Assembly (NCBI GenBank): GCA_019187365.1
Contig: JABARE010000001.1
Coordinates: 186,001-250,000, forward strand
Reading direction: 5' to 3'
DNA length: 64,000 nucleotides
Source: Saprospiraceae bacterium
Lineage (GTDB): Bacteria > Bacteroidota > Bacteroidia > Chitinophagales > Saprospiraceae
The position numbers and the translations under genes are program-made. The notes under the pieces were generated by a model. The model saw nothing but the letters and a program-made list of their open reading frames with translations. It had not been told where the DNA came from and did not search any database. Positions 56,603 to 64,000 of this stretch are shown one piece after another (positions within the stretch are counted from its first letter, which is position 1; each line of letters starts with the position of its first letter).

Positions 56603-56610
56603 TAATTTTG
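56603..56610 (+). promoter_or_regulatory. -7 promoter box TAATTTTG for the M43-M43-sucC operon
   Basis: TAATTTTG, 36 bases before the ATG at 56647, with a TTG at 56579-56581 (21-base spacing). It and the mdh promoter overlap back to back. Confidence 0.55.
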
Positions 56611-56646
56611 CGTGCTTTACGACTGGAACACATTCAAAATATTTAC

Positions 56647-58200
56647 ATGAATAGAATACTCAACTGCGCGATTTTGGCTTTCCTCTTGGCTTCCGGAACC
56701 CAGATTCAGGCTCAATCGAGTGGCAGCTGTGGCAGTGGCTTAGAGGATAATGCCCTGATCAAGCAACGGATGTTGAAAAACCGGGAGCATTGGCAAGACA
56801 GGTTGTTGCCTCGTGGAGGAGCCGTGAATTACATACCGGTGAACATCTGGCTGATGGCCAATGACAACGGTGTCGGAAGGCTTTCCATCTCTCGCGCACT
56901 TGACCTTCTTTGTTGCCTTAACAAAAGCGTTTACAATGAAATGGATTTTCAGTTCTATCTGAACAAGGTCTTCTTTGAGAATCGCTCTTATGTTTACGAT
57001 GATCCGAGCAGCCAACTTGGAGAAGCTTATATCCGCTCTTACATGCTTTCCAACAAAAATGCCATCAACATCTTCGTCTGCAAGGTTGCCCGGGCCTCAG
57101 ATCCCAATGTTTTGGCGTTTTACAATCCACAGGGAGACTACATCGTAACCAATAAAGATTACGTCAATTCCAATTGCACTACTTTGGCTCACGAATTAGG
57201 CCATTACTTCTCCCTGCCGCACACTTTCTATGGATGGGAGGGTACAGATTATAACTCGATCACGTCTAATTGTTCCAAACCGACACCGCTTGTGGTGAGT
57301 TTTGCTGGAGGCACGGTGAATGTAGAGTTTGTAAGTCGTGACAAACCCGGTACGGGCGGCAAAATGCTGTGTGAGCAGTCAGCCGACGGCTTTTGCGACA
57401 CTCCTGCAGATTACAATCTGGGACTTGGGTGGACAGGTGGATGCAACTACGATGGTTGTGCGAAGGACCCTGACGACCAAAAACTGGATCCTATGGAGAC
57501 CAACCTGATGAGCTATTTTCTCAATTGCATTTCCACTTTTACCCCGCAGCAACGCGACGCCGTCATCAAAGATTACCTTAGCTCGGATCGCAACTATCTT
57601 CGCCGAACACCCGCATACTCGCCCCTTCCGGAGATCACTGGGCAATTGGTGTATAATTTCCCAACCAATACAAACCCTCCGCCCGGTTTCGACAAGGTGC
57701 AGTTTGATTGGGAGGATGTGCCAAACGCAACAACTTACTTTTTTGAGATCGCAGAAAACACAGGGTTATCGTTAAACTACCAGTCATTCAGGCTCACACA
57801 TTCGGATACAGTACTGACCAACCTGGTCAAAAACAAAACCTACCACTGGAAAGTCACACCGTACAACAGCAATAGCTTTTGCCTGGTGCCGCGGTTGATC
57901 ACTTTTAAAAATCCGAACTGGACGGTCGCTACTGACGATGCCGGAAATGAAAGCGGGAAACCTCAGTTTGTCTTGAACGAGGTCGGCTCCGCCACGGTTC
58001 GTTTCAATTCCGAACATGCACAAACCATTTCGTTACAGCTTGTAGATGTGAAAGGCATAACGGTGAGGACTGCAACTCTGTATGCAAACCCTGGTATAAA
58101 TACTGTGCAGCTTGATGCTTTAGCTCCGGGCATTTATTTCTGGCATTGGAAGGAAGCGGGTAACAGCAAAGCTCTTTCCGGTAAAATTGCCATTCACTAA
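56647..58200 (+). CDS. Secreted M43 (pappalysin-family) metalloprotease with T9SS domain, copy A
   Basis: 517 residues from ATG 56647 with a signal peptide (MNRILNCAILAFLLASG...). The catalytic domain (about 55-330) has the metzincin site HELGHYFSLPHTF (H-E-x-x-H-x5-H) and a Met-turn in NLMSYFLNC. Cys-rich segments (ADGFCDTPADYN) match M43B. A fibronectin III-like domain follows (VQFDWEDVPNATTYFFEI ... TYHWKVTPYNS), then a T9SS-type C-terminus (ALAPGIYFWHWKE). It is a tandem paralogue of the next gene. Confidence 0.88.
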   Translation: MNRILNCAILAFLLASGTQIQAQSSGSCGSGLEDNALIKQRMLKNREHWQDRLLPRGGAVNYIPVNIWLMANDNGVGRLSISRALDLLCCLNKSVYNEMDFQFYLNKVFFENRSYVYDDPSSQLGEAYIRSYMLSNKNAINIFVCKVARASDPNVLAFYNPQGDYIVTNKDYVNSNCTTLAHELGHYFSLPHTFYGWEGTDYNSITSNCSKPTPLVVSFAGGTVNVEFVSRDKPGTGGKMLCEQSADGFCDTPADYNLGLGWTGGCNYDGCAKDPDDQKLDPMETNLMSYFLNCISTFTPQQRDAVIKDYLSSDRNYLRRTPAYSPLPEITGQLVYNFPTNTNPPPGFDKVQFDWEDVPNATTYFFEIAENTGLSLNYQSFRLTHSDTVLTNLVKNKTYHWKVTPYNSNSFCLVPRLITFKNPNWTVATDDAGNESGKPQFVLNEVGSATVRFNSEHAQTISLQLVDVKGITVRTATLYANPGINTVQLDALAPGIYFWHWKEAGNSKALSGKIAIH

Positions 58201-58212
58201 GCAATATTCAAC

Positions 58213-59685
58213 ATGCGTTTCTTATTTGTAGCTTATTTTATAGCATTGGCAGAATTGGCCATTGCTCAGTTGCCTTTTTGTGGCACAAGCTCCTCTGACC
58301 AGCAGCGCATGCTGGATGATGTTCAATTCCAGGCCGGGGCGGGTCGCGGGGATCAGGGTACTGTTTACATCCCGTTGAAGGTGCACAGTCTTACGAATGA
58401 TGGATCTTCGTCCCACTTTGCGGCCTGGTCATTGTTTGAATCACTATGTACCTTGAATTCGGATTTCCTCCCCTCCGGGATCCAGTTTTTTTTGGAAGAA
58501 GATATCAATTACATCGCCAATACAGCCTGGAACCACCATCCGGAATATGAGCAGGGAGAAGAGATGATGATTCAAAACAATGTGCATGGGATGGCCAATT
58601 GTTATATTGTTTCAGACCCCGCAGGAAATTGCGGATACTTTACATATGCAGGCGATGGTGTTGCCCTCAACAAATCCTGCCTTGGCAAAAACAGTCATAC
58701 GTGGGCTCACGAACTAGGCCATTTCTTTTCCCTGCCTCATACGTTTTTCGGTTGGGAGGGCATCAATTATTCCAACGGCAAGAAAACGTCAGAATATCAA
58801 TCCAGGGTCTTTACACAAATTGAAAATAAGGAGCGGGTTCGCTGTAGACAGCAGGCCGACCAGTTTTGTGATACCTATCCCGATTACATTTCCAACCGAT
58901 GGACATGCAATGCTGATGGATTTGGCCAGATCATTATGCGCGACCTGTTCGACAGTACGTTCAGGGCTGACGGATCTCTGTTTATGTCGTATTCCAATGA
59001 TGTTTGTATGAGCCGCTTTAGCGATGAACAAATGGGTGCTATGCATCAAAGCATTGATGGCTCGAGATTTGAATTGCAGCGACCGGACATTATACCACGC
59101 TCCCTTGGGGCAGATACGGTTAATCTGGTTTTTCCCGGGGAAGGGCAAACGGTCGAAGGTAAAAAGCTTCAGTTGAAATGGGATGAGGTGACCGGTGCCA
59201 GGTATTACGTACTCCAGATCAGCAGGACAAGCAATTTTTCTGTCGTTGTCAAAAATCTGTTGTTGTACACAAATTCAGCAATAATCGACTCCCTCACTCC
59301 GGGCAAAGACTTTTGGTGGAGGGTCCGGGCTTACAATGAGTTTTATTTTTGCGGAATTCAATCGTCCGCTGGAACTTTTTCAACAGAAGGTATTCCGGTG
59401 TCTGTTGGAGATCATGGTGATGTTTTTCATCGCCTGAACGTTTCGCCAAACCCGGTTGCCTCCGGTTCTTATCTGCAGATCCTGCTGGATGATCGCCATT
59501 TAAACACGGGTCCCACGGAACTCATAGATCTTCAGGGCAATGTTTTTGCAAAAATGAGTCCCTTTTGGCAAGGCGAAGCTTGCTATATACAAATTCCTCC
59601 TGCAGCCAAGGGAATGTACATACTAAGAGTTAAGACATCATCAGGACCTACTCAGATTAAGCTCATCGTCAATAACAATCAATGA
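58213..59685 (+). CDS. Secreted M43 (pappalysin-family) metalloprotease with T9SS domain, copy B
   Basis: 490 residues, 12 bases after copy A. Signal peptide (MRFLFVAYFIALAELAIAQ). Catalytic motif HELGHFFSLPHTFFGWEG with a Met-turn in SLFMSYSNDVCMS; the shared GWEG and ADQFCDTYPDY segments show a recent tandem duplication of the same M43 type. The Fn3-like domain (LQLKWDEVTGARYYVLQI) and T9SS domain (VSPNPVASGSYLQILL ... AKGMYILRVKT) match copy A. Its stop codon overlaps the sucC start (ATGA). Confidence 0.89.
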   Translation: MRFLFVAYFIALAELAIAQLPFCGTSSSDQQRMLDDVQFQAGAGRGDQGTVYIPLKVHSLTNDGSSSHFAAWSLFESLCTLNSDFLPSGIQFFLEEDINYIANTAWNHHPEYEQGEEMMIQNNVHGMANCYIVSDPAGNCGYFTYAGDGVALNKSCLGKNSHTWAHELGHFFSLPHTFFGWEGINYSNGKKTSEYQSRVFTQIENKERVRCRQQADQFCDTYPDYISNRWTCNADGFGQIIMRDLFDSTFRADGSLFMSYSNDVCMSRFSDEQMGAMHQSIDGSRFELQRPDIIPRSLGADTVNLVFPGEGQTVEGKKLQLKWDEVTGARYYVLQISRTSNFSVVVKNLLLYTNSAIIDSLTPGKDFWWRVRAYNEFYFCGIQSSAGTFSTEGIPVSVGDHGDVFHRLNVSPNPVASGSYLQILLDDRHLNTGPTELIDLQGNVFAKMSPFWQGEACYIQIPPAAKGMYILRVKTSSGPTQIKLIVNNNQ

Positions 59686-60887
59686 ACCTTCACGAATATC
59701 AGGGAAAATCAATCCTTCAACAGTTCGGCATAGCGGTGCAGCGAGGTGTACTCGTTGAAAAGGTAAACGACATTGAAAAAGCTTACGATCGTTTGGTAGC
59801 GGAGACCGATACCCACTACGTAGTCGTAAAGGCACAGATTCATGCCGGTGGGCGCGGGAAAGGAGGCGGCATCAAATTGGCAAAATCAAGCCTGGAAGTG
59901 AGCGAGCTCGCGGCAAGCATTCTCGGTATGCAGCTCAAAACACCTCAGACACCAGGAGGCATGGAAGGCGAAGGGAAACTGGTTAGAAAAATCTTTCTCG
60001 CCGAAGACTCCTATGCTCCGGACTTTGACAAGTGCAAAGAATTTTACTTTTCTGTATTGACCGATCGAGGTGCACAGAAGAATGTCATCGTGTATTCGCC
60101 TCAGGGTGGGATGGACATCGAAAAGGTTGCCGAAGAAACACCTGAACTGGTTTATAAAGAGTTTGTCGATCCTGCAATTGGAATGATGGACTTCCAGGCA
60201 CGTAAAATCGCTTTTCGCCTGGGGCTGGAAGGAAAGGCTTTTAAAGAAATGGGCGCCTTCGTCAAGGCTCTGTATAAGCTCTTTGTTGAAAAGGATCTGA
60301 CCTTGGCAGAAATCAACCCTACCCTAATCAATGCTACAGGAGGAGTTGTTGCAGTAGACTGTAAGATCAGTATCGACGACAATGCCCTCTACAGACATCC
60401 CGAACTGGAAGCCATGCGGGATGAATCGGAAGAAGATCCTGCAGAACTCGAAGCGCGTTCATACCATCTGAATTACGTAAAGCTGGATGGCAATGTTGGA
60501 TGCATGGTCAATGGCGCCGGTCTTGCCATGGCCACTATGGACATCATCAAGCTTTCCGGTGGAAATCCCGCAAATTTTCTAGACGTCGGGGGTACTGCCG
60601 ACGCGCAAAGAGTTGAACAGGCTTTTCGCATCATTTTAAAAGATCCGGCGGTAAAAGCCATTTTGGTTAATATATTCGGAGGCATTGTTCGCTGTGATCG
60701 CGTCGCTCAAGGAATCGTCGATGCTTACCGGAATATGGGCAATATTTCAGTTCCGATCATCGTGAGGCTTCAGGGAACCAATGCTGAATTGGCGAAGGAA
60801 ATGATCGATGCGTCCGGCTTGAAAGTTCATAGTGCCATTGCGCTTCAGGATGCTGCGGATCTGGTCAAATCCGTACTGTCGGAATAA
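59682..60887 (+). CDS. sucC: Succinate-CoA ligase, beta subunit (ADP/GDP-forming)
   Basis: TCA-cycle substrate-level phosphorylation: succinyl-CoA to succinate. 401 residues. ATP-grasp fold starting MNLHEYQGKSILQQFG, with AQIHAGGRGKGGGIKL, NPTLIN-type and nucleotide-binding segments, and the C-terminal CoA-ligase motif NIFGGIVRCDRVAQGIV. ATG at 59682 overlaps the M43 copy B stop by four bases, so sucC is translationally coupled to a protease gene. No sucD adjacent. Confidence 0.96.
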   Translation: MNLHEYQGKSILQQFGIAVQRGVLVEKVNDIEKAYDRLVAETDTHYVVVKAQIHAGGRGKGGGIKLAKSSLEVSELAASILGMQLKTPQTPGGMEGEGKLVRKIFLAEDSYAPDFDKCKEFYFSVLTDRGAQKNVIVYSPQGGMDIEKVAEETPELVYKEFVDPAIGMMDFQARKIAFRLGLEGKAFKEMGAFVKALYKLFVEKDLTLAEINPTLINATGGVVAVDCKISIDDNALYRHPELEAMRDESEEDPAELEARSYHLNYVKLDGNVGCMVNGAGLAMATMDIIKLSGGNPANFLDVGGTADAQRVEQAFRIILKDPAVKAILVNIFGGIVRCDRVAQGIVDAYRNMGNISVPIIVRLQGTNAELAKEMIDASGLKVHSAIALQDAADLVKSVLSE

Positions 60888-61444
60888 AGCGGATAATAAT
60901 ACATACACAAGGGCCTCTACAGGCCTGTGCCCCGTGATAGGGAGTCAGCATGCTGAATCCATATGGGTAATTACAAATTTTGTTATCCGGCTCGCTCATA
61001 TAATCTTGTGAATGACATCAGCGAGTGGATCACGTTCCCCAAAAAAAACAATTGAATCGAGGGCATTCAACGGGCAAACCAGTTTGGATGTTTTCAAAAA
61101 CGCTGCATTTCTGGAGCCTGGAGATGAAATTCAGCCGGACTTGAATGATAGGCGCAGTTTAAACGGATTCCGGAAGTCAGGCATGGGGAATGGAAGGTTG
61201 ACGTATTCAAGGGTATGCGTAGACTGGAATAATTCGACGTCCGCATCTTCAATCATGCAGTCATTCGAAAACCTGGTTTTCGCTGAACTCATTAAATAAA
61301 CCGTGTACCCGCCTCTCCTTGTCGCTTGGAGCTTGGCCATCAAATTGTCGGTGAGCAGGAAGACAGAGAGCCAAAGTTACTACGAAGACCCGGTAGAGCC
61401 GGTCTGGAGTTATGATCCTCTGTTACAGGATTGAACAGCCTTCT
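60888..61444. other. 557-bp gap with no certain gene
   Basis: Contains a short GGCCT/AGGCC hairpin near 60912-60925 and a 12-base palindrome (60945-60956), neither unusual for its size. Overlapping antisense frames exist at 61012-61299 (+) and 61131-61340 (-); neither matches a known family. It may hold a decayed gene. No tRNA-like fold seen. Confidence 0.4.
61131..61340 (-). CDS. Possible remnant or small protein, 69 residues
   Basis: An ATG at 61340 (next to TTG at 61343) opens a frame ending in LPFPMPDFRNPFKLRLSFKS, which reads like the end of a beta-strand-rich protein. The frame is open only 36 bases further upstream before a stop, so any longer protein is broken. The plus-strand frame 61012-61299 overlaps it. 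Weak evidence. Confidence 0.2.
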   Translation of the reverse strand: MAKLQATRRGGYTVYLMSSAKTRFSNDCMIEDADVELFQSTHTLEYVNLPFPMPDFRNPFKLRLSFKSG

Positions 61445-62902
61445 TCATTTTGTTGTACCCTTAGTGCTGCGAGATTTTATCAGCAGGCGCAGATCCTGAA
61501 GCACATTCCGGTCGCGCATGGCACTCCAGGTGAGGAATACTCCCGGCAGAGCCAGGATTGCAACAGGCAGCCAGGCACCCAGGGTACTGTCAATCCTGAG
61601 TCCCTCCGACAGTCTCTTGCAAAAGGTGTTCATGAGAATGTAGCCAACAAAAACGAGTATGCAAAGTATCAGTGGATAACCGTAACCACCTTTGCGGACT
61701 ATGGCTCCGAGTGGTGCTCCGATGAAAATGAATAGGAAACATACAAATGCGAGCGCCCTTTTTAGCTTCAATTCGTAATTGATTTTTGCAATCAACTTGT
61801 ATTGTTGCTTGTCTTCTGATTTTTTAGAGTCCAGCCTGTTTTTTTCGATCTCAATGCTTCTCAAAACACTTGACCGGTATTTTTTATAATAAGCAGCATC
61901 GCGATGCCTCCATACATTCAGCAAACTATCGATTTCGGAGGCCTTTTTTGCAAGAAAACCAGGAATCTGGGAAGGTGGAGGCGCTCCTGAAGGAGATTGT
62001 TTGTTGGCCAATTTAAACAAATTGCTGACGAGGAAACCCTCCCCTTGCGTGCCTGCGATCAGGGCGAGGCTGTCAATCTCCGTTTGAAGCTGGCGGCTGT
62101 TCTTCATTTTTCTATCACCGCGAAAGAGCTCTTCATCCGTCCTGTCGAGCTCAAATTCACTCAGATCGAATATTTTAGTCAGTTTATCAAAACCTATGAT
62201 CACAAAGGGGAATTCGGATTTGCGCGATGACGGCCGCTCGGGATTTTGATATACGTATCCGTTAAACAACTCCATGACCAAGTACCTCTGCTCGGGAGTA
62301 ACGTACATCCTTCCGTCTTTTGCGGATATGACGGATACGTCCCTTCCGGTTGGAGATTTGTTTTGATCGTAAATCAGGATGCCGCTAATGTCCTTCCCGT
62401 TGTCCGATTTTTCCGCAATGCGTATCGAGTACCCGTAAAAGTCGTTGTTAAATATGCCTTCTTCAAGTCCTAAGGTTGGTTTTTGACGTTTCAGGTCGTG
62501 CAACCTGCTGATGTATTTGAGATTCGACTTGGGTATGATGTGTTCTGAGCAGACGAGAGAAAAGAATCCCACTCCGGCGGCGAGCAACATCAGTGGCATC
62601 ATAATGCGGAATAGAGAAATGCCGGCAGATTTCATGGAGGAGAGTTCGTATCGCTCCCCGAGGTTGCCAAATTGAAAAACACCGGCAAGTAAGACGCCGA
62701 TTGGCAGGGCCAGAGGCACAAGTGAAAAAGAGAGGTAAAAGAGGAATTCAAAGATAACAGCAATACTGGCTCCCTTACCGAGAATGTCGTCTACGTACAA
62801 CCAGAAAACCTGCATGACCAAAACGAACAAAGCCATAAGAAAAGATACCAGGAAGGGGGGAATGAATCCGCGGACCAGCATTGCATCCAGTCGCTTGAGC
62901 AC
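61445..62902 (-). CDS. LptF/LptG-family LPS-export permease
   Basis: Inner-membrane permease of the LPS transport ABC complex. About 485 residues. Three N-terminal helices (VSFLMALFVLVMQVFWLYV, FLFYLSFSLVPLALPIG, and around RIMMPLMLLAAGVGFF), a periplasmic beta-jellyroll domain, a helical linker of about 130 residues (about 265-395), and three C-terminal helices. The start is GTG 62902, which places V-L-K-R-L-D at the N-terminus as in relatives; TTG 62935 and ATG 62881 are alternatives. SPOR gene upstream. Confidence 0.87.
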   Translation of the reverse strand: MLKRLDAMLVRGFIPPFLVSFLMALFVLVMQVFWLYVDDILGKGASIAVIFEFLFYLSFSLVPLALPIGVLLAGVFQFGNLGERYELSSMKSAGISLFRIMMPLMLLAAGVGFFSLVCSEHIIPKSNLKYISRLHDLKRQKPTLGLEEGIFNNDFYGYSIRIAEKSDNGKDISGILIYDQNKSPTGRDVSVISAKDGRMYVTPEQRYLVMELFNGYVYQNPERPSSRKSEFPFVIIGFDKLTKIFDLSEFELDRTDEELFRGDRKMKNSRQLQTEIDSLALIAGTQGEGFLVSNLFKLANKQSPSGAPPPSQIPGFLAKKASEIDSLLNVWRHRDAAYYKKYRSSVLRSIEIEKNRLDSKKSEDKQQYKLIAKINYELKLKRALAFVCFLFIFIGAPLGAIVRKGGYGYPLILCILVFVGYILMNTFCKRLSEGLRIDSTLGAWLPVAILALPGVFLTWSAMRDRNVLQDLRLLIKSRSTKGTTK

Positions 62903-62955
62903 ATTGAATTTGGAAAAGAGATGTAATACCGGCAAATCTGTTCTACAGGTTGAAG

Positions 62956-63339
62956 TTAGTTCGTGCCACGTTTGATAAAGTAAGGAATCCGCGCGGATTG
63001 CAATTTTGCCACAAGCTTGTTTGCCGAAGCCTCGTCTGCAAAACTATCTATAACCGCAGCATAAAATTCCGATTCGGGAAATACTACAATTCCGGCGCGA
63101 CGATAGCCTGACTTATGCAATTCGCGGATTCTTTTTTCAGCATTTTGTGGAACAAGAAAGCTTCCGCTGACAATGTATAATTTGGGTCCCAGGGTGTCAA
63201 GGTCGCGTCGAGCAGACCAAACCGACATAATAGGTTTTGTTGGCTCAGAATGGACCAGGTAGAACCGATGAGCGGGCAATTCGGGTGGACTCCCCCCGAA
63301 TGCAAAAATCAAAATGCATAGCCAATTGCACAATGCCAT
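62956..63339 (-). CDS. SPOR-like domain protein, exported
   Basis: 127 residues. A hydrophobic N-terminus (ALCNWLCILIFAFGG) acts as a signal or anchor. The last 75 residues (LYIVSGSFLVPQNAEKRIRELH ... FYAAVIDSFADEASANKLVAKL) resemble a SPOR peptidoglycan-binding domain with its beta-alpha-beta repeats. ATG at 63337-63339. Probably co-transcribed with the LptF/G gene 20-54 bases downstream. Confidence 0.8.
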   Translation of the reverse strand: MALCNWLCILIFAFGGSPPELPAHRFYLVHSEPTKPIMSVWSARRDLDTLGPKLYIVSGSFLVPQNAEKRIRELHKSGYRRAGIVVFPESEFYAAVIDSFADEASANKLVAKLQSARIPYFIKRGTN

Positions 63340-63370
63340 TTAAGAAGTGAATTGCTGTTGTTGAATCTGG

Positions 63371-63378
63371 CAAAATTA
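63371..63378 (-). promoter_or_regulatory. -7 promoter box TAATTTTG for the SPOR gene
   Basis: Minus-strand TAATTTTG, 31 bases before the ATG at 63339. Confidence 0.5.
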
Positions 63379-63407
63379 GGCTTTATTTGTGGCCAAATCC
63401 CTTCAAA

Positions 63408-64000
63408 TTGCGCATTATATTCATGGGGTCACCTGAATTTGCCGTTCACTTTCTGGCGGAGCTGCAAAAGCGGCATGAGGTGGTCACGGTTGTTACCGCT
63501 CCGGACAAGCCTGCAGGCCGTGGCCATGGAATGCAAATGACCGCTGTGAAAAGATGGGCTCTGGAAAAGGGATTAACGGTGCTGCAGCCTGCAAGTTTGA
63601 AGACAAGGTACTTTAAAGAAGAACTTCGCGCATCCGGCGCTGACGTTGCTGTCGTGGTTGCTTTTCGCATCCTTCCTTTAGCGGTCCTTGATATTCCAAG
63701 ACTTGGGTCCGTCAATGTCCACGCCAGCCTTCTGCCTCAATACAGGGGAGCTGCTCCGATCCAGCGCGCCATCATGGCGGGAGAAAGCCTTACCGGATTG
63801 ACGGTCTTCCAACTCAATTCAGGTGTAGACACGGGTTGCGTCCTTGGTCAGCTTCCAATTCCCATTCCGTCAGAAATGACCGGCGGCGAACTTCATGACG
63901 TCATGGCCCGGCAGGGACCTCCATTCCTGCTTTCTGTGTTGGAAGACTATGAAAATGGCAAATTGTCCTGCCTTCCGCAAGACGACTCAAAAGCCAGCTT
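63408..64000 (+). CDS. fmt: Methionyl-tRNA formyltransferase (partial, 3' end outside window)
   Basis: Formylates initiator Met-tRNA using 10-formyl-THF. The frame is open to the window edge (about 197 residues seen of about 310). Motifs: RIIFMGSPEFAV at the N-terminus, SVNVHASLLPQYRGAAPIQ with the catalytic Asn and His, and the catalytic Asp in SGVDTGCVL. The conserved RIIFMG strand begins upstream of the ATG at 63423, so translation should begin at TTG 63408 (L-R-I-I-F-M-G). Divergent from the SPOR gene. Confidence 0.93.
   Translation, partial: MRIIFMGSPEFAVHFLAELQKRHEVVTVVTAPDKPAGRGHGMQMTAVKRWALEKGLTVLQPASLKTRYFKEELRASGADVAVVVAFRILPLAVLDIPRLGSVNVHASLLPQYRGAAPIQRAIMAGESLTGLTVFQLNSGVDTGCVLGQLPIPIPSEMTGGELHDVMARQGPPFLLSVLEDYENGKLSCLPQDDSKAS

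Noticed and set aside
60945..60956. 12-base palindrome TCAGCATGCTGA
   Set aside because: Perfect 12-base palindromes are expected more than ten times in 64 kb by chance, and nothing else marks it.

Overview
The window is a densely packed Bacteroidota chromosome segment, roughly half GC by eye and almost all coding. Three things point to the phylum. Seven predicted secreted proteins have C-terminal type IX secretion (T9SS) sorting domains. Promoters show the Bacteroidota -7 box TAnnTTTG, once with a perfect TTTG-N19-TAATTTTG. Families such as DUF4249, DUF5683, DUF1501/DUF1800 pairs and MnmD are present. A Saprospiria- or Chitinophagales-like member is plausible (inference). I saw no tRNA, rRNA, CRISPR array, insertion sequence, phage or plasmid module.

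Layout. 1-7.4 kb: a partial membrane protein gene, a eukaryote-type class Ia ribonucleotide reductase operon (nrdB-nrdA), rluE, pdhB and mpl. 7.4-11 kb: a tiny lipoprotein gene, an intrinsic terminator, mnmD, then a coupled trio (Tudor-like protein, thioredoxin-domain lipoprotein, SDR dehydrogenase). 11-16.6 kb: a secreted Asp-box protein, thioesterase and lipB facing a thioredoxin-dockerin-T9SS fusion. 16.6-25 kb: an orphan peptide-binding lipoprotein, a UPF0173-parA-parB-DUF5683 operon, SCP2 protein, M1 and CPBP proteases and a DUF6580 membrane protein. 25-37 kb: cobalamin adenosyltransferase, a LolD-like ATPase, deoxynucleoside kinase, methyltransferase, CorA, a LolC/E-like permease, tyrS, msrB, rimO, a SpoU methylase and pyrG.

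37-46.9 kb is a four-gene minus-strand block: DUF1800, DUF1501, a Cys-rich repeat protein and an M4 metalloprotease. Three of the four carry T9SS domains. It ends at a strong hairpin behind dnaK. 46.9-55.5 kb: dnaK, a DUF4249 lipoprotein, panB-mltG, tilS and small envelope or redox genes. 55.6-61 kb: mdh faces an operon of two tandem M43 metalloproteases translationally coupled to sucC. 61-64 kb: an unexplained 0.56 kb gap, an LptF/G permease, a SPOR-domain protein and the 5' part of fmt.

The genes form three themes. Housekeeping covers dNTP, CTP and pantothenate synthesis, the TCA cycle and PDH, tRNA and ribosome modification, and chromosome segregation. Envelope biogenesis covers Mpl, MltG, Lol-like and LptF/G genes. 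The secreted arsenal is delivered by T9SS. The most notable observations are a tyrosyl-tRNA synthetase whose HIGH motif reads GLGN, a DUF1501 protein with both a Tat-like signal and a T9SS domain, the M43-M43-sucC operon, three genes whose ATG lies four bases after the -7 box, and several genes that can only start at TTG or GTG. I found no clearly new defence or mobile system.
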